Below are positions 38,501-48,686 of a stretch of 64,000 nt of DNA, in pieces. Source of the stretch: Pseudomonadota bacterium. GTDB taxonomy: Bacteria; Pseudomonadota; Alphaproteobacteria; Geminicoccales; Geminicoccaceae. Numbering within the stretch: position 1 is the first letter of the stretch; every line of letters begins with the position of its first letter. Made by a program: the position numbers and the translations under genes. Where the stretch lies: contig JAUQQO010000010.1 of the NCBI GenBank assembly GCA_030549795.1, positions 310,001 through 374,000 on the forward strand. The letters run 5' to 3'. The notes beneath the pieces were generated by a model. The model searched no databases, had not been told where the DNA came from, and saw nothing but the letters and a program-made list of their open reading frames with translations.

Positions 38501-38692
38501 CAGGCGATCGGCTGGGTGATCGTAGGCGGCCTCTCGCTCGGTACTCTCTTCACCCTCTATGTGGTGCCGGTCGCCTACACGCTGTTCACCCGGCGGACGC
38601 TGCCGCGCTGGGTGCGCGAGCAGGCCGAGCGCGAGCGTCGCGAAGCCGAGCGCGCAGCCGCTGCGGGTGCGCAGCCGGTTCCCGCCGAATAG
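35579..38692 (+). CDS. RND-family efflux permease (AcrB/MexB-like, HAE1 group)
   Basis: A 1037-residue inner membrane proton/drug antiporter. Twelve hydrophobic segments are split by two large periplasmic loops. The proton-relay acidic pair is in GLVVDDAIVMLEN (TM4) and the TM10 lysine is in TKHGILIVEFANQL, as in AcrB. The N-terminal SIQRPVFASVLSLVI and RGASADIIESRVTQPLE are characteristic. GTG 35579 has GGGAG about eight bases upstream. Substrate range cannot be predicted. It is convergent with the phosphoesterase gene, with only three bases between stops. Confidence 0.95.
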   Translation: MLLSDVSIQRPVFASVLSLVILLVGLMAWSRLSVREYPKIDEPVVSVQTTYRGASADIIESRVTQPLEEVLSGIEGLDVMTSSSRPERSQITLRFRVDRDPEAAAADVRDRVAQARARLPDDADEPVIRKVEADSQPIIYIALASDRHGPMEVSEMADRLVKDRLQNLPGVAEVRIFGERQPSMRIWLDRLRLAGYGLTPQDVEEALRRQNIEVPAGRIESRGREFEILAETDLRTVEQFNNLIIREADGYLIRLRDVGEAQIAPLNERVTSRFNGRLSTSVGVVKQATANPLEVAAAVREALPQIRENLPEGVVAEIGYDSTIFIERAIANVYRAIVEAIVLVVLVIFFFLRSLRATLVPLVTIPVSLIGAFIFMWAFGFSINTLTLLAMVLAVGLVVDDAIVMLENIARHVEMGKRPFRAALDGAREIAFAVVAMTITLAAVYAPIAFQTGRTGRLFVEFALTLAAAVLVSGFVALTLSPMMCSLLLKQEERHNFLYRAIESLFVGLTRAYRASLAFALSIRPAIVVLMLLVAGFAALIFRQLPAELAPVEDRGTVVTIGIAPEGSTLAYTDRYARMIEQAYREQPLFDRIFVVIGFGNDVARVIAFGRLVDWDARTVKQQDVTRELAPKMFQIPGLLAFPSNPPSLGQSPVSKPVQYVLQTSQPYSVLERAVEQLMAAARRNPGLLNLDTDLKLNKPQITVEIDREKAALMGIDVRTIGQTVETMLGGRQVTRFKRDGKQYEVVVQVKPEDRATPNDLSQIYVRGAGGVMVPLSNLVTIQERVAPKELNHFNKLRSATITATLAPGYSLGEALAFLDAEAAKLDPAIVTDLDGQSREFRQSATGLWIVFLLALVFIYLVLAAQFESWVDPFVIMLTVPLSMTGALLALQLTGQSLNVYSQIGLVTLVGLITKHGILIVEFANQLRARGRSIHDAVLEAAVLRLRPILMTTGAMVLGSIPLAFATGAGAEGRQAIGWVIVGGLSLGTLFTLYVVPVAYTLFTRRTLPRWVREQAERERREAERAAAAGAQPVPAE

Positions 38693-38695
38693 CCA

Positions 38696-39508
38696 TTAAC
38701 CCGAGGCGTACTCGGCAAAACGGTAGGGCCCCGGCCAGTCACCCACCGGCACCAGGTGGGTGACCCAGGCTCCTCGTGACAGCCGCAGATGGAGCAGGAG
38801 GGCGGGTGGCTCGAGGGTGAAGGCGGAAGGGCTCTTCGGGTTGAGGACGAGGCTCACCTGATGAGCGGTGGCCGGGGCGATGGTGGTGAGCGTTCCTGCC
38901 CACACGGTGGTCACCGAGCGGTGCACATGGCCGCAGAGTATGCGCTCCACGCCGCCGTGGGCGCGCACGAGGGCTTCAAGTGGGCCGCAATCGCGCAGCG
39001 CGATCTTATCCATAAACGGAATGCCGGTGGCGAAGGGGGGATGGTGGAGCGCGAGGACCACGGGTCTTCCGCGCGCCGCGTTGAGCTTGTTTTCGAGCCA
39101 AGCGAGACGAGCCGAGCAGAGCTCACCCCCTTCGTGGGCTTCGGCGAGGGTATCGAGCCCGATCAGCAGGACATCGCCCAGCTCGACCGCGAAGTGCAGG
39201 AAGGCGGGATCCTCGCTCGGGCAGAAGCGCGGTACCAAAAGCGCGCGGAAAGGCGCGCGGCGGTCGTGGTTGCCGGGAATGGCGAAGACCGGCATCGGCA
39301 AGCGGGCGAGCTCGCGAGCGACGACTTCATACTCCTCTTGCTGCCCCTCGTAGGCGAGATCGCCCGTGAGGATCACCGCATCCGGAGGAGGATCGAGCGC
39401 CCGCAGGGCGTCGATGCTGCGCGCGAAGGCGGCAGCAGTGTCAACGAGGCGATAGGCTTTGCGGTCAGCTGTGGTGACGTGGGGGTCGGAGATATGTGCG
39501 AGCAACAT
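38696..39508 (-). CDS. Class III cyclic nucleotide phosphodiesterase-like metallophosphoesterase
   Basis: A 270-residue calcineurin-like phosphoesterase of the CpdA/GpdQ group. All metal motifs are present: DPH in HISDPHV, GDLAYEG, GNHD in AIPGNHDRR, the HHPP motif and GHVHRS. Such enzymes hydrolyse cyclic nucleotides or glycerophosphodiesters; the cAMP role is possible but unproven. ATG 39508 with GGAG ten bases upstream gives the usual MLLAHISDPH start. It is divergent from acnA, separated by 193 bases. Confidence 0.9.
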   Translation of the reverse strand: MLLAHISDPHVTTADRKAYRLVDTAAAFARSIDALRALDPPPDAVILTGDLAYEGQQEEYEVVARELARLPMPVFAIPGNHDRRAPFRALLVPRFCPSEDPAFLHFAVELGDVLLIGLDTLAEAHEGGELCSARLAWLENKLNAARGRPVVLALHHPPFATGIPFMDKIALRDCGPLEALVRAHGGVERILCGHVHRSVTTVWAGTLTTIAPATAHQVSLVLNPKSPSAFTLEPPALLLHLRLSRGAWVTHLVPVGDWPGPYRFAEYASG

Positions 39509-39701
39509 GGTCCCAATGCTCCGTGCCGATTCAATGGGCTTTTCGCCTAGCCGGTTGGCGCTGCGCGCGAAAGCACGAGCGGCCGCGGTGTCGCGTTGGA
39601 ATGGGTGGGCGGAGGGGCTATATCGGGGGCGGACCCCGCCGGACCGGGGCGCTCCCCGCCGCGCGGCTTTTTGGATGGAAAAGCGCGAGGGGTGAGTTCC
39701 G

Positions 39702-42410
<2,709 letters not shown>

Positions 42411-42744
42411 AGAAGACACAACAAGGAGCGCGGCGTCGCGGCAGGTGCCGCCGCGCTCCGCGCGAAACGGCACAAAGAGAATCCGCGCAGCAGAAGAGGC
42501 GGGCGGAGGCCGGGCGAGGCGCCAGCGAAACCCGCAAGGCAGGGGTGCAAGGGCGCCCCTGCTCTTCGTCTTGTCGCCAACGAGCACCGGTGGCGGTGTG
42601 CGTTGGTGCGCCCGTTGAGCGCAAGACGCCATCACCGGCGTCGAGATCGGGGGCGGAGGCGTGATCTCAGCTCGCGTTCCCCTCGCCGAAGCGCGCGGGC
42701 GCACTAGTTTGCTTTCCGCATCGCAAAAGGATTTGAGGTGATCG
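42411..42744 (+). other. Intergenic region after acnA with a strong hairpin
   Basis: About 330 bases without a gene. GGAGCGCGGC (42425-42434) pairs perfectly with GCCGCGCTCC (42450-42459) across a 15-base loop, right after acnA. No T-run follows, so it may be a transcript-stabilising stem or part of a Rho-dependent end. The rest, up to the rutE ribosome site, shows nothing I can name. Confidence 0.45.
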
Positions 42745-43347
42745 ATGGCCGATCGGGTCTTGAGCCAAGAAGGGCGCGATCTTCTGTTCTATTCGGGTAG
42801 AACGTTTTCCTATTGGCTGGATCGGGATGTGCCCGATTCGCTGCTCGAAGAACTGTGGGACCTCGTCAAGCTCGGACCCACCAGCGCCAACGGTCAGCCC
42901 TTGCGGGTGGTGTTCGTGAAGAGCCGGGAGGCCAAAGAGCGCTTGAAGCCGGCCCTTTCAGAGGGTAACGTCGAAAAGACGATGTCGGCACCGGTGACGG
43001 CCATCCTCGCCTACGATACGCGCTTTTACGAATTGTTGCCGGAGTTGTTCCCGCACGAACCCGATGCCATCAGTTGGTTCGCGGGGCCACAGAACGAGCA
43101 GAAAGCGCTTACGACAGCCTTCCGCAACGCCACGCTTCAAGCTGGTTATTTCATCCTCGCGGCACGGGCGCTGGGTTTGGATTGCGGGCCGATGTCGGGT
43201 TTCGACAACGCGCTGGTCGACCGGGAATTTTTCCCCGACGGTCGCTTCCGGTCGAATTTTCTGTGCAACCTCGGTTATGGTGACCGCAGCCGGCTGCACC
43301 CGCGCAACCCGCGGCTGGCGTTCGCGCGCGCCTGCCAGATCCTCTAA
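42745..43347 (+). CDS. rutE: RutE-type nitroreductase-family protein (malonic semialdehyde reductase)
   Basis: A 200-residue FMN-dependent nitroreductase-fold protein of the RutE/HadB subfamily. Signature blocks are [17 protein letters not shown] (FMN phosphate site), the middle [37 protein letters not shown] and the final [22 protein letters not shown]. RutE reduces malonic semialdehyde or related aldehydes in uracil catabolism. No other rut gene is in this window, so here it may be a general aldehyde or enoate reductase. ATG 42745 follows GAGGTG. Confidence 0.88.
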   Translation: MADRVLSQEGRDLLFYSGRTFSYWLDRDVPDSLLEELWDLVKLGPTSANGQPLRVVFVKSREAKERLKPALSEGNVEKTMSAPVTAILAYDTRFYELLPELFPHEPDAISWFAGPQNEQKALTTAFRNATLQAGYFILAARALGLDCGPMSGFDNALVDREFFPDGRFRSNFLCNLGYGDRSRLHPRNPRLAFARACQIL

Positions 43348-43490
43348 GCCGTCGCCGATGATGGCGCGGGGGTGAAATCCTCGTCAGCGCCGCTGCCCCC
43401 GCGCCCCCCACAGGCGTTGTTGAACAAAGGGTTAGCGCCACCTCCCAGCCGGCGGATGGCGCGTCTTCGTTCATGTGCGCGCTCAGCCGA

Positions 43491-43521
43491 TTGATCCAGG
43501 ACCAATTTGGTCCCGTATAGT
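43491..43521 (+). promoter_or_regulatory. rpoH promoter with 19-bp spacer and internal perfect dyad
   Basis: TTGATC (43491-43496) and TATAGT (43516-43521) are separated by 19 bases instead of 17. A perfect dyad GGACCAA-T-TTGGTCC (43499-43513) fills the spacer. Long spacers containing the operator are the hallmark of promoters activated by MerR-family regulators. No such regulator gene is nearby. Confidence 0.5.
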
Positions 43522-43575
43522 GAGGCGAGTGGCGAGGAAAGCGCTTTTGGATGCTCGCCCGGTTACGGAGGCACC

Positions 43576-44466
43576 ATGGTGGTGTTGTCGGAGATGGCGG
43601 ACAGCGCGCGTGCGAACCGCAAGCTTGTGCGCGATTCGATGGCGGCGCCTTTGCTCGAGCGGGACCATGAGCGCGAGCTCGCGATTCGCTGGCGGCAGCA
43701 GGGCGATGAGAAGGCCCTACATGAGCTGGTCCAATCCTACATGCGGCTCGTCATCTCGATGGCGAGCAAGTTCAAGCACTACGGCCTGCCCCACGCCGAC
43801 CTCGTGCAGGAGGGCGTGGTCGGCTTGATGCAAGCGGCGGCGCGTTTCGAGCCCGAGCGCGAGGTGCGCTTTTCGACCTACGCCGCCTGGTGGATCCGCT
43901 CGGCGATGCAGGACTTCGTCCTGCGCAACTGGTCGGTGGTGCGCACCGGCACGACCGCCGCTCAGAAGTCGCTGTTCTTCAACCTGCGTCGGTTGCGGGC
44001 CAAGATCGAGGAGGCGACTGGGGGTCGGCTCGACGACGAGGGTCGCAGCAAGATCGCCGAGGAGCTCGGGGTGAGCCGCAACGATGTGGAGGACATGGAG
44101 ATGCGGCTTTCCGCCCCCGACCAGTCGCTCAACGCGACCATCGGCGAGGAGAGCGACGATGCCTGGCAGGACTTTTTGGCGGACGAGCGGCCGAATCCCG
44201 AGGAGACAGTGGCCGAATTCAAAGACGCGCAGACCCGCTCGGCCTGGCTCGCCTCGTCGATCGCCGAGCTCAGCGAGCGCGAGCAGATCATCATCCGCGA
44301 GCGGCGCTTGTGCGAGAACGGCCGCACCTTAGAAGAGCTCGGCGCGAAGCTCGGCATCTCCAAAGAGCGCGTGCGCCAGATCGAGCATCGCGCGCTTATG
44401 AAACTCAAGGCGGCGCTGTTGCGGCGCATCGGCCATCCGGCCGAGCTCGCGCTGCTCGGCGGGTAA
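43576..44466 (+). CDS. rpoH: RNA polymerase sigma-32-like factor (RpoH)
   Basis: A 296-residue sigma-70-family heat-shock sigma factor. Region 2 (YMRLVISMASKFKHYGLPHADLVQEG ending in STYAAWWIRSAMQDFVLRNWS) is present. The RpoH box at about 130-139 (QKSLFFNLRR) separates it from ordinary group-1 sigmas. Region 4 carries the helix-turn-helix (TLEELGAKLGISKERVRQIE). Alphaproteobacteria often have two paralogues; this could be either one. ATG 43576 with GGAGG is preferred over in-frame GTG/ATG codons upstream, which fall between promoter and ribosome site. Its leader is about 50 bases. Confidence 0.92.
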   Translation: MVVLSEMADSARANRKLVRDSMAAPLLERDHERELAIRWRQQGDEKALHELVQSYMRLVISMASKFKHYGLPHADLVQEGVVGLMQAAARFEPEREVRFSTYAAWWIRSAMQDFVLRNWSVVRTGTTAAQKSLFFNLRRLRAKIEEATGGRLDDEGRSKIAEELGVSRNDVEDMEMRLSAPDQSLNATIGEESDDAWQDFLADERPNPEETVAEFKDAQTRSAWLASSIAELSEREQIIIRERRLCENGRTLEELGAKLGISKERVRQIEHRALMKLKAALLRRIGHPAELALLGG

Positions 44467-44494
44467 GCGGCTGTCCTGCGGTTTTTTGATCTTA

Positions 44495-44516
44495 GCTTCG
44501 GTAAACGATCCGAAGC
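44495..44516. repeat. Inverted repeat downstream of rpoH
   Basis: GCTTCGG (44495-44501) and CCGAAGC (44510-44516) flank an eight-base AT-rich spacer TAAACGAT. No T-run follows on the plus strand, so an operator for the next gene or a non-terminating hairpin are both possible. Confidence 0.4.
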
Positions 44517-44597
44517 GACGGTGTGAGCTCGAAGGTTCTTGACGAAATACCTAGATTCCTCCAAAAGTCCGCGCAGCAAACCGCGCGGGAGCCCACT

Positions 44598-45287
44598 ATG
44601 TCCCAAGCAGCAAGGAACGAGATCCTGGCCTCGTCCGCAGCCTCCTCCACCGGTCCCGCTCAGCCCCGCCCGCGCGAGGTCACGAGCCTCGTTGATCTCC
44701 TCGAGGGCGAGGAAGCGCGCGCCTTCGCCGAACTCCGCGCTGCCCTCGAAGCGCGCTTCGAGCCGAGCGATGCTGCCGAACGGCTGATCGTCGAGGCGAT
44801 GGCCGCAGCCTTTTGGCGGCAGCGCCGGCTCGATGTGCTCGAAGAGCGCGTCCTTGCCGCTCTCGCCTCCGGCCAACCGCTTCAGGGCATGCCGAGCCTT
44901 GCCACGCTTGCCCGCTGCCGCGCCCGCCTCGAGCGCGACCTTCAGGCCGCGGAAGCGCGGCTCGCACAGCTCAAGGGCCAGCGCGCACAAGCCAATGCGG
45001 ATCTCGAACAGGCGCTGTGCGAGCTCGAACGCTTGGCGGCAGCGCTGGGCGAGCGCCCATTGGCGGTCGAGGATACTGAGATGCCACCTGCTGAGGACAG
45101 CGAAAGGCCGGTCACAACGATCGCGCAGGCTGGTCGCGACGGGTGGAACGAAGAGCCGTCGCGGGCCATGGACGGGGCGCTGGCTCGAGCGGGGCTGAAC
45201 CGAGCTTCCGGGCAGGCCGCACCCGGCGATGCGCGATCAATAGCGGGGGCGCGTGCGAACCGGATCGAGCGGGCGCTTGCGGCGTGA
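44598..45287 (+). CDS. Hypothetical coiled-coil protein
   Basis: A 229-residue soluble protein not recognised as a named family. The core (about 40-95) reads FEPSDAAERLIVEAMAAAF then WRQRRLDVLEERVLAAL. This helical pattern resembles small proteins often found near phage or transposase genes in GC-rich bacteria. It is followed by a coiled coil (about 105-150) and a low-complexity tail rich in Ala, Arg and Glu. ATG 44598 with GGGAG is preferred to GTG 44523. It follows rpoH by 131 bases with an inverted repeat between. Confidence 0.6.
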   Translation: MSQAARNEILASSAASSTGPAQPRPREVTSLVDLLEGEEARAFAELRAALEARFEPSDAAERLIVEAMAAAFWRQRRLDVLEERVLAALASGQPLQGMPSLATLARCRARLERDLQAAEARLAQLKGQRAQANADLEQALCELERLAAALGERPLAVEDTEMPPAEDSERPVTTIAQAGRDGWNEEPSRAMDGALARAGLNRASGQAAPGDARSIAGARANRIERALAA

Positions 45288-45422
45288 GGGCCCCCTGGAC
45301 AAGGGGCGCGCCCGGCGCATGATGCTCGTTGATTGCCTGCGGTCGGGGTCGCTTCCGATCGCGCGCGAGGTTGGACGGCCGGGGTGGTTCCGGCGCGCTC
45401 CGTTCCCGATCCGAGGAGGACT

Positions 45423-46190
45423 ATGAGCATCCCGATCCGTGCCGGCGCGGCGGCGCTCGCGCTCTCTCTTCTGGCGATCAGTCCGCTGTACGCTCGCGAC
45501 AAAGAGGGCAGCTTCGCGGTCAAAGGGCTCGGTAACGAGACCTGCGGGGCGCTCATGCAGGCGTTTAAGGAGAAAAAGCCGGGGGTGGAAGCGTGGATCA
45601 ATTGGCTTGAGGGCTATCTCACCGGCCTCAACGACGCCACGCCACAAACCTACGACATCGCCCCCTGGCAATCGCCGGTGGTCCTGTTCGAGCTCACCGC
45701 GCGCTACTGCAGCCAGAACGAGGACCATCGCCTGATCCACGCCGCCAAGGCGATCGAGGAGCTCATACGGCCGTTCAAGCTCGCCCAGCGTTCGCCCGTG
45801 ATCGAGATCAAGGTCGGCGAGCGCACCCTCAAGCACTATCAAGAGACCCTGCGCCGCGCTCAGGAGCTCTTGATCAAGCAGGGCTTCTTACAGGGCAAAG
45901 CCGACGGCGCCTGGGGTCCCAAGACCCAGGCCGCGTTTGAGGCCTATCAGGAGCGCTCTGGCCTCAAGAAGACCGGAGTGCCGGACCAAGAGACGCTCTT
46001 TAAGTTGTTCTTCGAGGCGCGCCAGGCTGCTCTGCAAGCCGAGCAGGAGCGCGCAGCGCCGCCCGCCAACGCCACAAGACCCCAGCAACCGGCGCAGCCG
46101 GCGCGCGAACAGCGACCGGCGAATCAGCCGCGGACGGCTCCTGCGACCGGCCAGCCGGGGCAGCCGCCCTTGAACCTCCAGCTGCGCTAA
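45423..46190 (+). CDS. Secreted peptidoglycan-binding-domain protein
   Basis: A 255-residue exported protein. The signal peptide is about 1-24 (AALALSLLAISPLYA, cleavage before RDKEG). A domain of about 85 residues follows with two Cys (NETCGAL and ARYCSQN), likely disulfide-bonded, and the pattern WINWLEGYLTGLND seen in HdeA/Rap1a-like periplasmic proteins. Next is a PG_binding_1 repeat (LKHYQETLRRAQELLIKQGFL, GAWGPKTQAAFEAYQ) and a Gln/Pro/Ala-rich tail. ATG 45423 has GGAGGA. Its stop overlaps the convergent aldolase stop by two bases. Confidence 0.82.
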   Translation: MSIPIRAGAAALALSLLAISPLYARDKEGSFAVKGLGNETCGALMQAFKEKKPGVEAWINWLEGYLTGLNDATPQTYDIAPWQSPVVLFELTARYCSQNEDHRLIHAAKAIEELIRPFKLAQRSPVIEIKVGERTLKHYQETLRRAQELLIKQGFLQGKADGAWGPKTQAAFEAYQERSGLKKTGVPDQETLFKLFFEARQAALQAEQERAAPPANATRPQQPAQPAREQRPANQPRTAPATGQPGQPPLNLQLR

Positions 46191-46828
46191 GCCGCCGGTC
46201 TTTGAGCCGCCCACCAGGCGGCGACAAAAGCGCGTGCCCGCTCGGCGACGAGCTCGGGCGGGTCGCCGGGACGGAAGAGGGCAGAGCCGATTCCCGCACC
46301 GGCAGCGCCTGAGGCCCGAAAGGCGGCGAGATTGTCCGGGGTTATCCCACCCACCGGCAGAAGCGGCACCTGAGCCGGCAACACGGCGCGCAACGCGCGC
46401 ACCACCGCAGGGCCCAACATCTCGGCCGGGAACAGCTTTAAAGCATGGGCTCCGGCATCGAGCGCACTGAACGCCTCGCTCGGCGTCGCCACCCCGGGGA
46501 TGGTGAAGAGTCCCCGCGCCACGCCGGCGCGGATCAGGGCGGGATCGGTATGCGGCATGACGAGCAACCGACCCCCGGCAGCGCGCAGCTGGTCCACCTC
46601 CGCAACGCGCCGCACCGTGCCCGCGCCCACGAGGGCCTGTTGGCCGAACCGTTGCGCAAGACGGGCGATGCTCGCAAAGGGGTCGGGCGAGTTGAGCGGC
46701 ACTTCGAAGATCCGCAAGCCCGCATCGAGCAAAGCTTCTCCAACCGGGATCGCGTCTTCGGGGCGCAGGCCGCGCAGGATCGCGATCAGCGGCGGATCGG
46801 GCAGGAATGCAGGCGATTGCGCGCTCAT
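46187..46828 (-). CDS. dgoA: 2-dehydro-3-deoxy-6-phosphogalactonate/gluconate aldolase
   Basis: A 213-residue class I KDPG/KDPGal aldolase that splits the 6-phospho sugar acid into pyruvate and glyceraldehyde-3-phosphate. The Schiff-base lysine is in HALKLFPAE. The conserved Glu is in the FEVPLNSPDP region, where the LNSP reading is typical of DgoA rather than Eda (LRTP). VGAGTVRRVAEV and VGGITPDNL complete the barrel. ATG 46828 lies two bases after the dgoK stop, so translation is coupled. Confidence 0.92.
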   Translation of the reverse strand: MSAQSPAFLPDPPLIAILRGLRPEDAIPVGEALLDAGLRIFEVPLNSPDPFASIARLAQRFGQQALVGAGTVRRVAEVDQLRAAGGRLLVMPHTDPALIRAGVARGLFTIPGVATPSEAFSALDAGAHALKLFPAEMLGPAVVRALRAVLPAQVPLLPVGGITPDNLAAFRASGAAGAGIGSALFRPGDPPELVAERARAFVAAWWAAQRPAA

Positions 46829-46830
46829 GG

Positions 46831-47757
46831 TCACGCGGCGACGAGTCCGGCAAGGCGCGCGAGCTCGAGCTGACCGCGGGCGGTGACCTCGGAGGAGGTG
46901 CCGGCGAACGCCCATCCGGCGCGCGCGAGGACGCAGCCCCAGCGCCGGCACAAGGCCGGCTCGCCGACGAGCACGACGGTCGCGTGGCGGTCCATCCAGC
47001 CGCTCGCTTCGCGCACTTCGCAGCCGATGAGAAGGCCAGAGAGAAAGCTCGCCACCGAAGAGGGCGCGAGCTCGCCCACAAGGGCCAGGGTGCGGGCGAA
47101 GAACAGCCGTCGCAGCGTCCCGCCGAGCTCGGCTGCGCGCGAAAGGCCGATCTCGGCCCCGTGCAGAAAAGCTGCCTCCTCTTCCGCGGCCTCGACACTC
47201 ATCCGCCCGAGGATCGAGTGAGCCTTAAGCAATGCGAACAGTTCTCCGGTCATGAAGGTTGCGAAGCTCACCACCACGCCGTCGCGGATCTTGACCCATT
47301 TGGTGTGGGTTCCGGGAAGGCACAGGATCTCGGCTTCGGGATGTTCTTCGAGAGCCCCCAAGATCTGCACCTCTTCGCCGCGCAGGACATCCGGCAAGCC
47401 GTCGGCATCGCGCGTGGCGAGGCCGGGAACGAGATGGACGAGCCGGCCGCTTGCGGTCGGAAGAGCCACGAGCGCGCGGGCGAGGGCCTGCGGGCTCACC
47501 GGGCAGGTGAGATAGCCGATCTCGCGCCAGCCTTGACGGCTTCCCACCATGCCCGAAGCGAGGATGGGCAGCGTGGGGTGCGCCGCGAGCCAGGGCGCCA
47601 AAAGGCGCGTGAAGGTGGCTTCAAAGCCGCCGGGCGGCACGGTGAGGATCCCGTCCTCGCTCGACAAGCGCTCCTGCACCGCGCCGTGAGCGTCGATCAT
47701 AAAGGCGCGGAAGGAGCTCGTGCCCCAGTCGATGCCCAAGAGGACGGGTGCACTCAA
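46831..47757 (-). CDS. dgoK: 2-dehydro-3-deoxygalactonokinase
   Basis: A 308-residue ASKHA-fold kinase (DgoK family) phosphorylating 2-keto-3-deoxygalactonate at C6 with ATP, the step before DgoA in the De Ley-Doudoroff route. Phosphate-1 motif LGIDWGTSSFRAF, then ILASGMVGSRQGW and the LCLPGTHTKWV block are diagnostic. TTG 47757 overlaps the kdgK stop (TTGA). The order kdgK-dgoK-dgoA on one strand without an adjacent dehydratase or dehydrogenase suggests the sugar acid is generated elsewhere. Confidence 0.93.
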   Translation of the reverse strand: MSAPVLLGIDWGTSSFRAFMIDAHGAVQERLSSEDGILTVPPGGFEATFTRLLAPWLAAHPTLPILASGMVGSRQGWREIGYLTCPVSPQALARALVALPTASGRLVHLVPGLATRDADGLPDVLRGEEVQILGALEEHPEAEILCLPGTHTKWVKIRDGVVVSFATFMTGELFALLKAHSILGRMSVEAAEEEAAFLHGAEIGLSRAAELGGTLRRLFFARTLALVGELAPSSVASFLSGLLIGCEVREASGWMDRHATVVLVGEPALCRRWGCVLARAGWAFAGTSSEVTARGQLELARLAGLVAA

Positions 47758-48686
47758 TGTTCGAGGTCCCTCTCGCGCAGGAAGGCTTCGACCTGCGCGC
47801 GGGTGGGCAAGGGCGCCACCGCGCCGAAGCCGGTGGTCGCAAGGGCCGCTGCGGCATTGGCGAAGCGGCCGGCCGCGAAGGGGTCGCCCGTGCGCAGATA
47901 CTCGGCCAAAAAGGCGCCGTCGAAGGCATCACCGGCACCGGTGGCATCCACCGCTTGCACCGGATGCGGGGCGAGGCGTACCCGTCGATCCCGGGTGGCG
48001 ATGAGAGCCCCTTCGGCGCCCAAGGTGAGGGCGACGATCTTGGGCCCCCAGCCGAGCAAGCGGTCGACCACCGCATCGGGATCGTCTTGATCGAGGAGCG
48101 CGCGCATGTCCTCGAGCCCGGGTAAGAGGATATCAGCCATGCTCGCGGCTTCGCGCACGATCGCGCGCGCTCGCGGCACCGGCCACAGCCGCGCCCGGTA
48201 ATTGGTATCGTAGCTGATGAGCGCGCCGGCTGCGCGGGCGAGCTCGAAGGCGCAGAACACCGCATCGCAGGCCGAGGTCGAGATCGCCTGGCTGATCGCT
48301 GAGGCATGCAGGATGCGCGTACTGCGCACATAGGCCTCGGGAAGGTCCTCGGGGCCCAGCCGACTCGCCGCCGATCCTTGGCGCAGATAGGAAAAACTGT
48401 GCCCCTCTGGTCCGTGGCGGACGAAATAGGCACCAGTCGGGGCGGTGGGATCGCGGATCACGGCCGCATGGTCGATCCCCTCGCGCCGCCACAGCGCGAG
48501 CAAGAAATCGCCGAAGGCATCCGCGCCGATGCGGGTGAGATAGCCCACCTTAAGGCCGAGCCGGGCGGCGGCGACGGCGCAGTTCGAGGTGTCGCCACCA
48601 AAGCCCAAGAGCACCCAGGGCTCCTCGGGTCGCGCCTGATTGAGTTCGACCAGAGGCTCGCCCACGCACAGAAGATCAAGTCTCAC
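47754..48686 (-). CDS. kdgK: PfkB-family sugar kinase, probable 2-dehydro-3-deoxygluconokinase
   Basis: A 310-residue ribokinase-fold enzyme. The N-terminal substrate region is GGDTSNCAVAAARLG, with an acid-sugar-type ISYDTNYRARLW in the middle; the DTNYR/DxNxR pattern is typical of KDG kinases. The PfkB signature DATGAGDAFDGAF carries the catalytic Asp. GTG 48686 overlaps the macro-domain stop (GTGA) and has GAAGG upstream. Having both KdgK and DgoK with one aldolase suggests that epimeric 2-keto-3-deoxy acids are both used (inference). Confidence 0.87.
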   Translation of the reverse strand: MRLDLLCVGEPLVELNQARPEEPWVLLGFGGDTSNCAVAAARLGLKVGYLTRIGADAFGDFLLALWRREGIDHAAVIRDPTAPTGAYFVRHGPEGHSFSYLRQGSAASRLGPEDLPEAYVRSTRILHASAISQAISTSACDAVFCAFELARAAGALISYDTNYRARLWPVPRARAIVREAASMADILLPGLEDMRALLDQDDPDAVVDRLLGWGPKIVALTLGAEGALIATRDRRVRLAPHPVQAVDATGAGDAFDGAFLAEYLRTGDPFAAGRFANAAAALATTGFGAVAPLPTRAQVEAFLRERDLEH

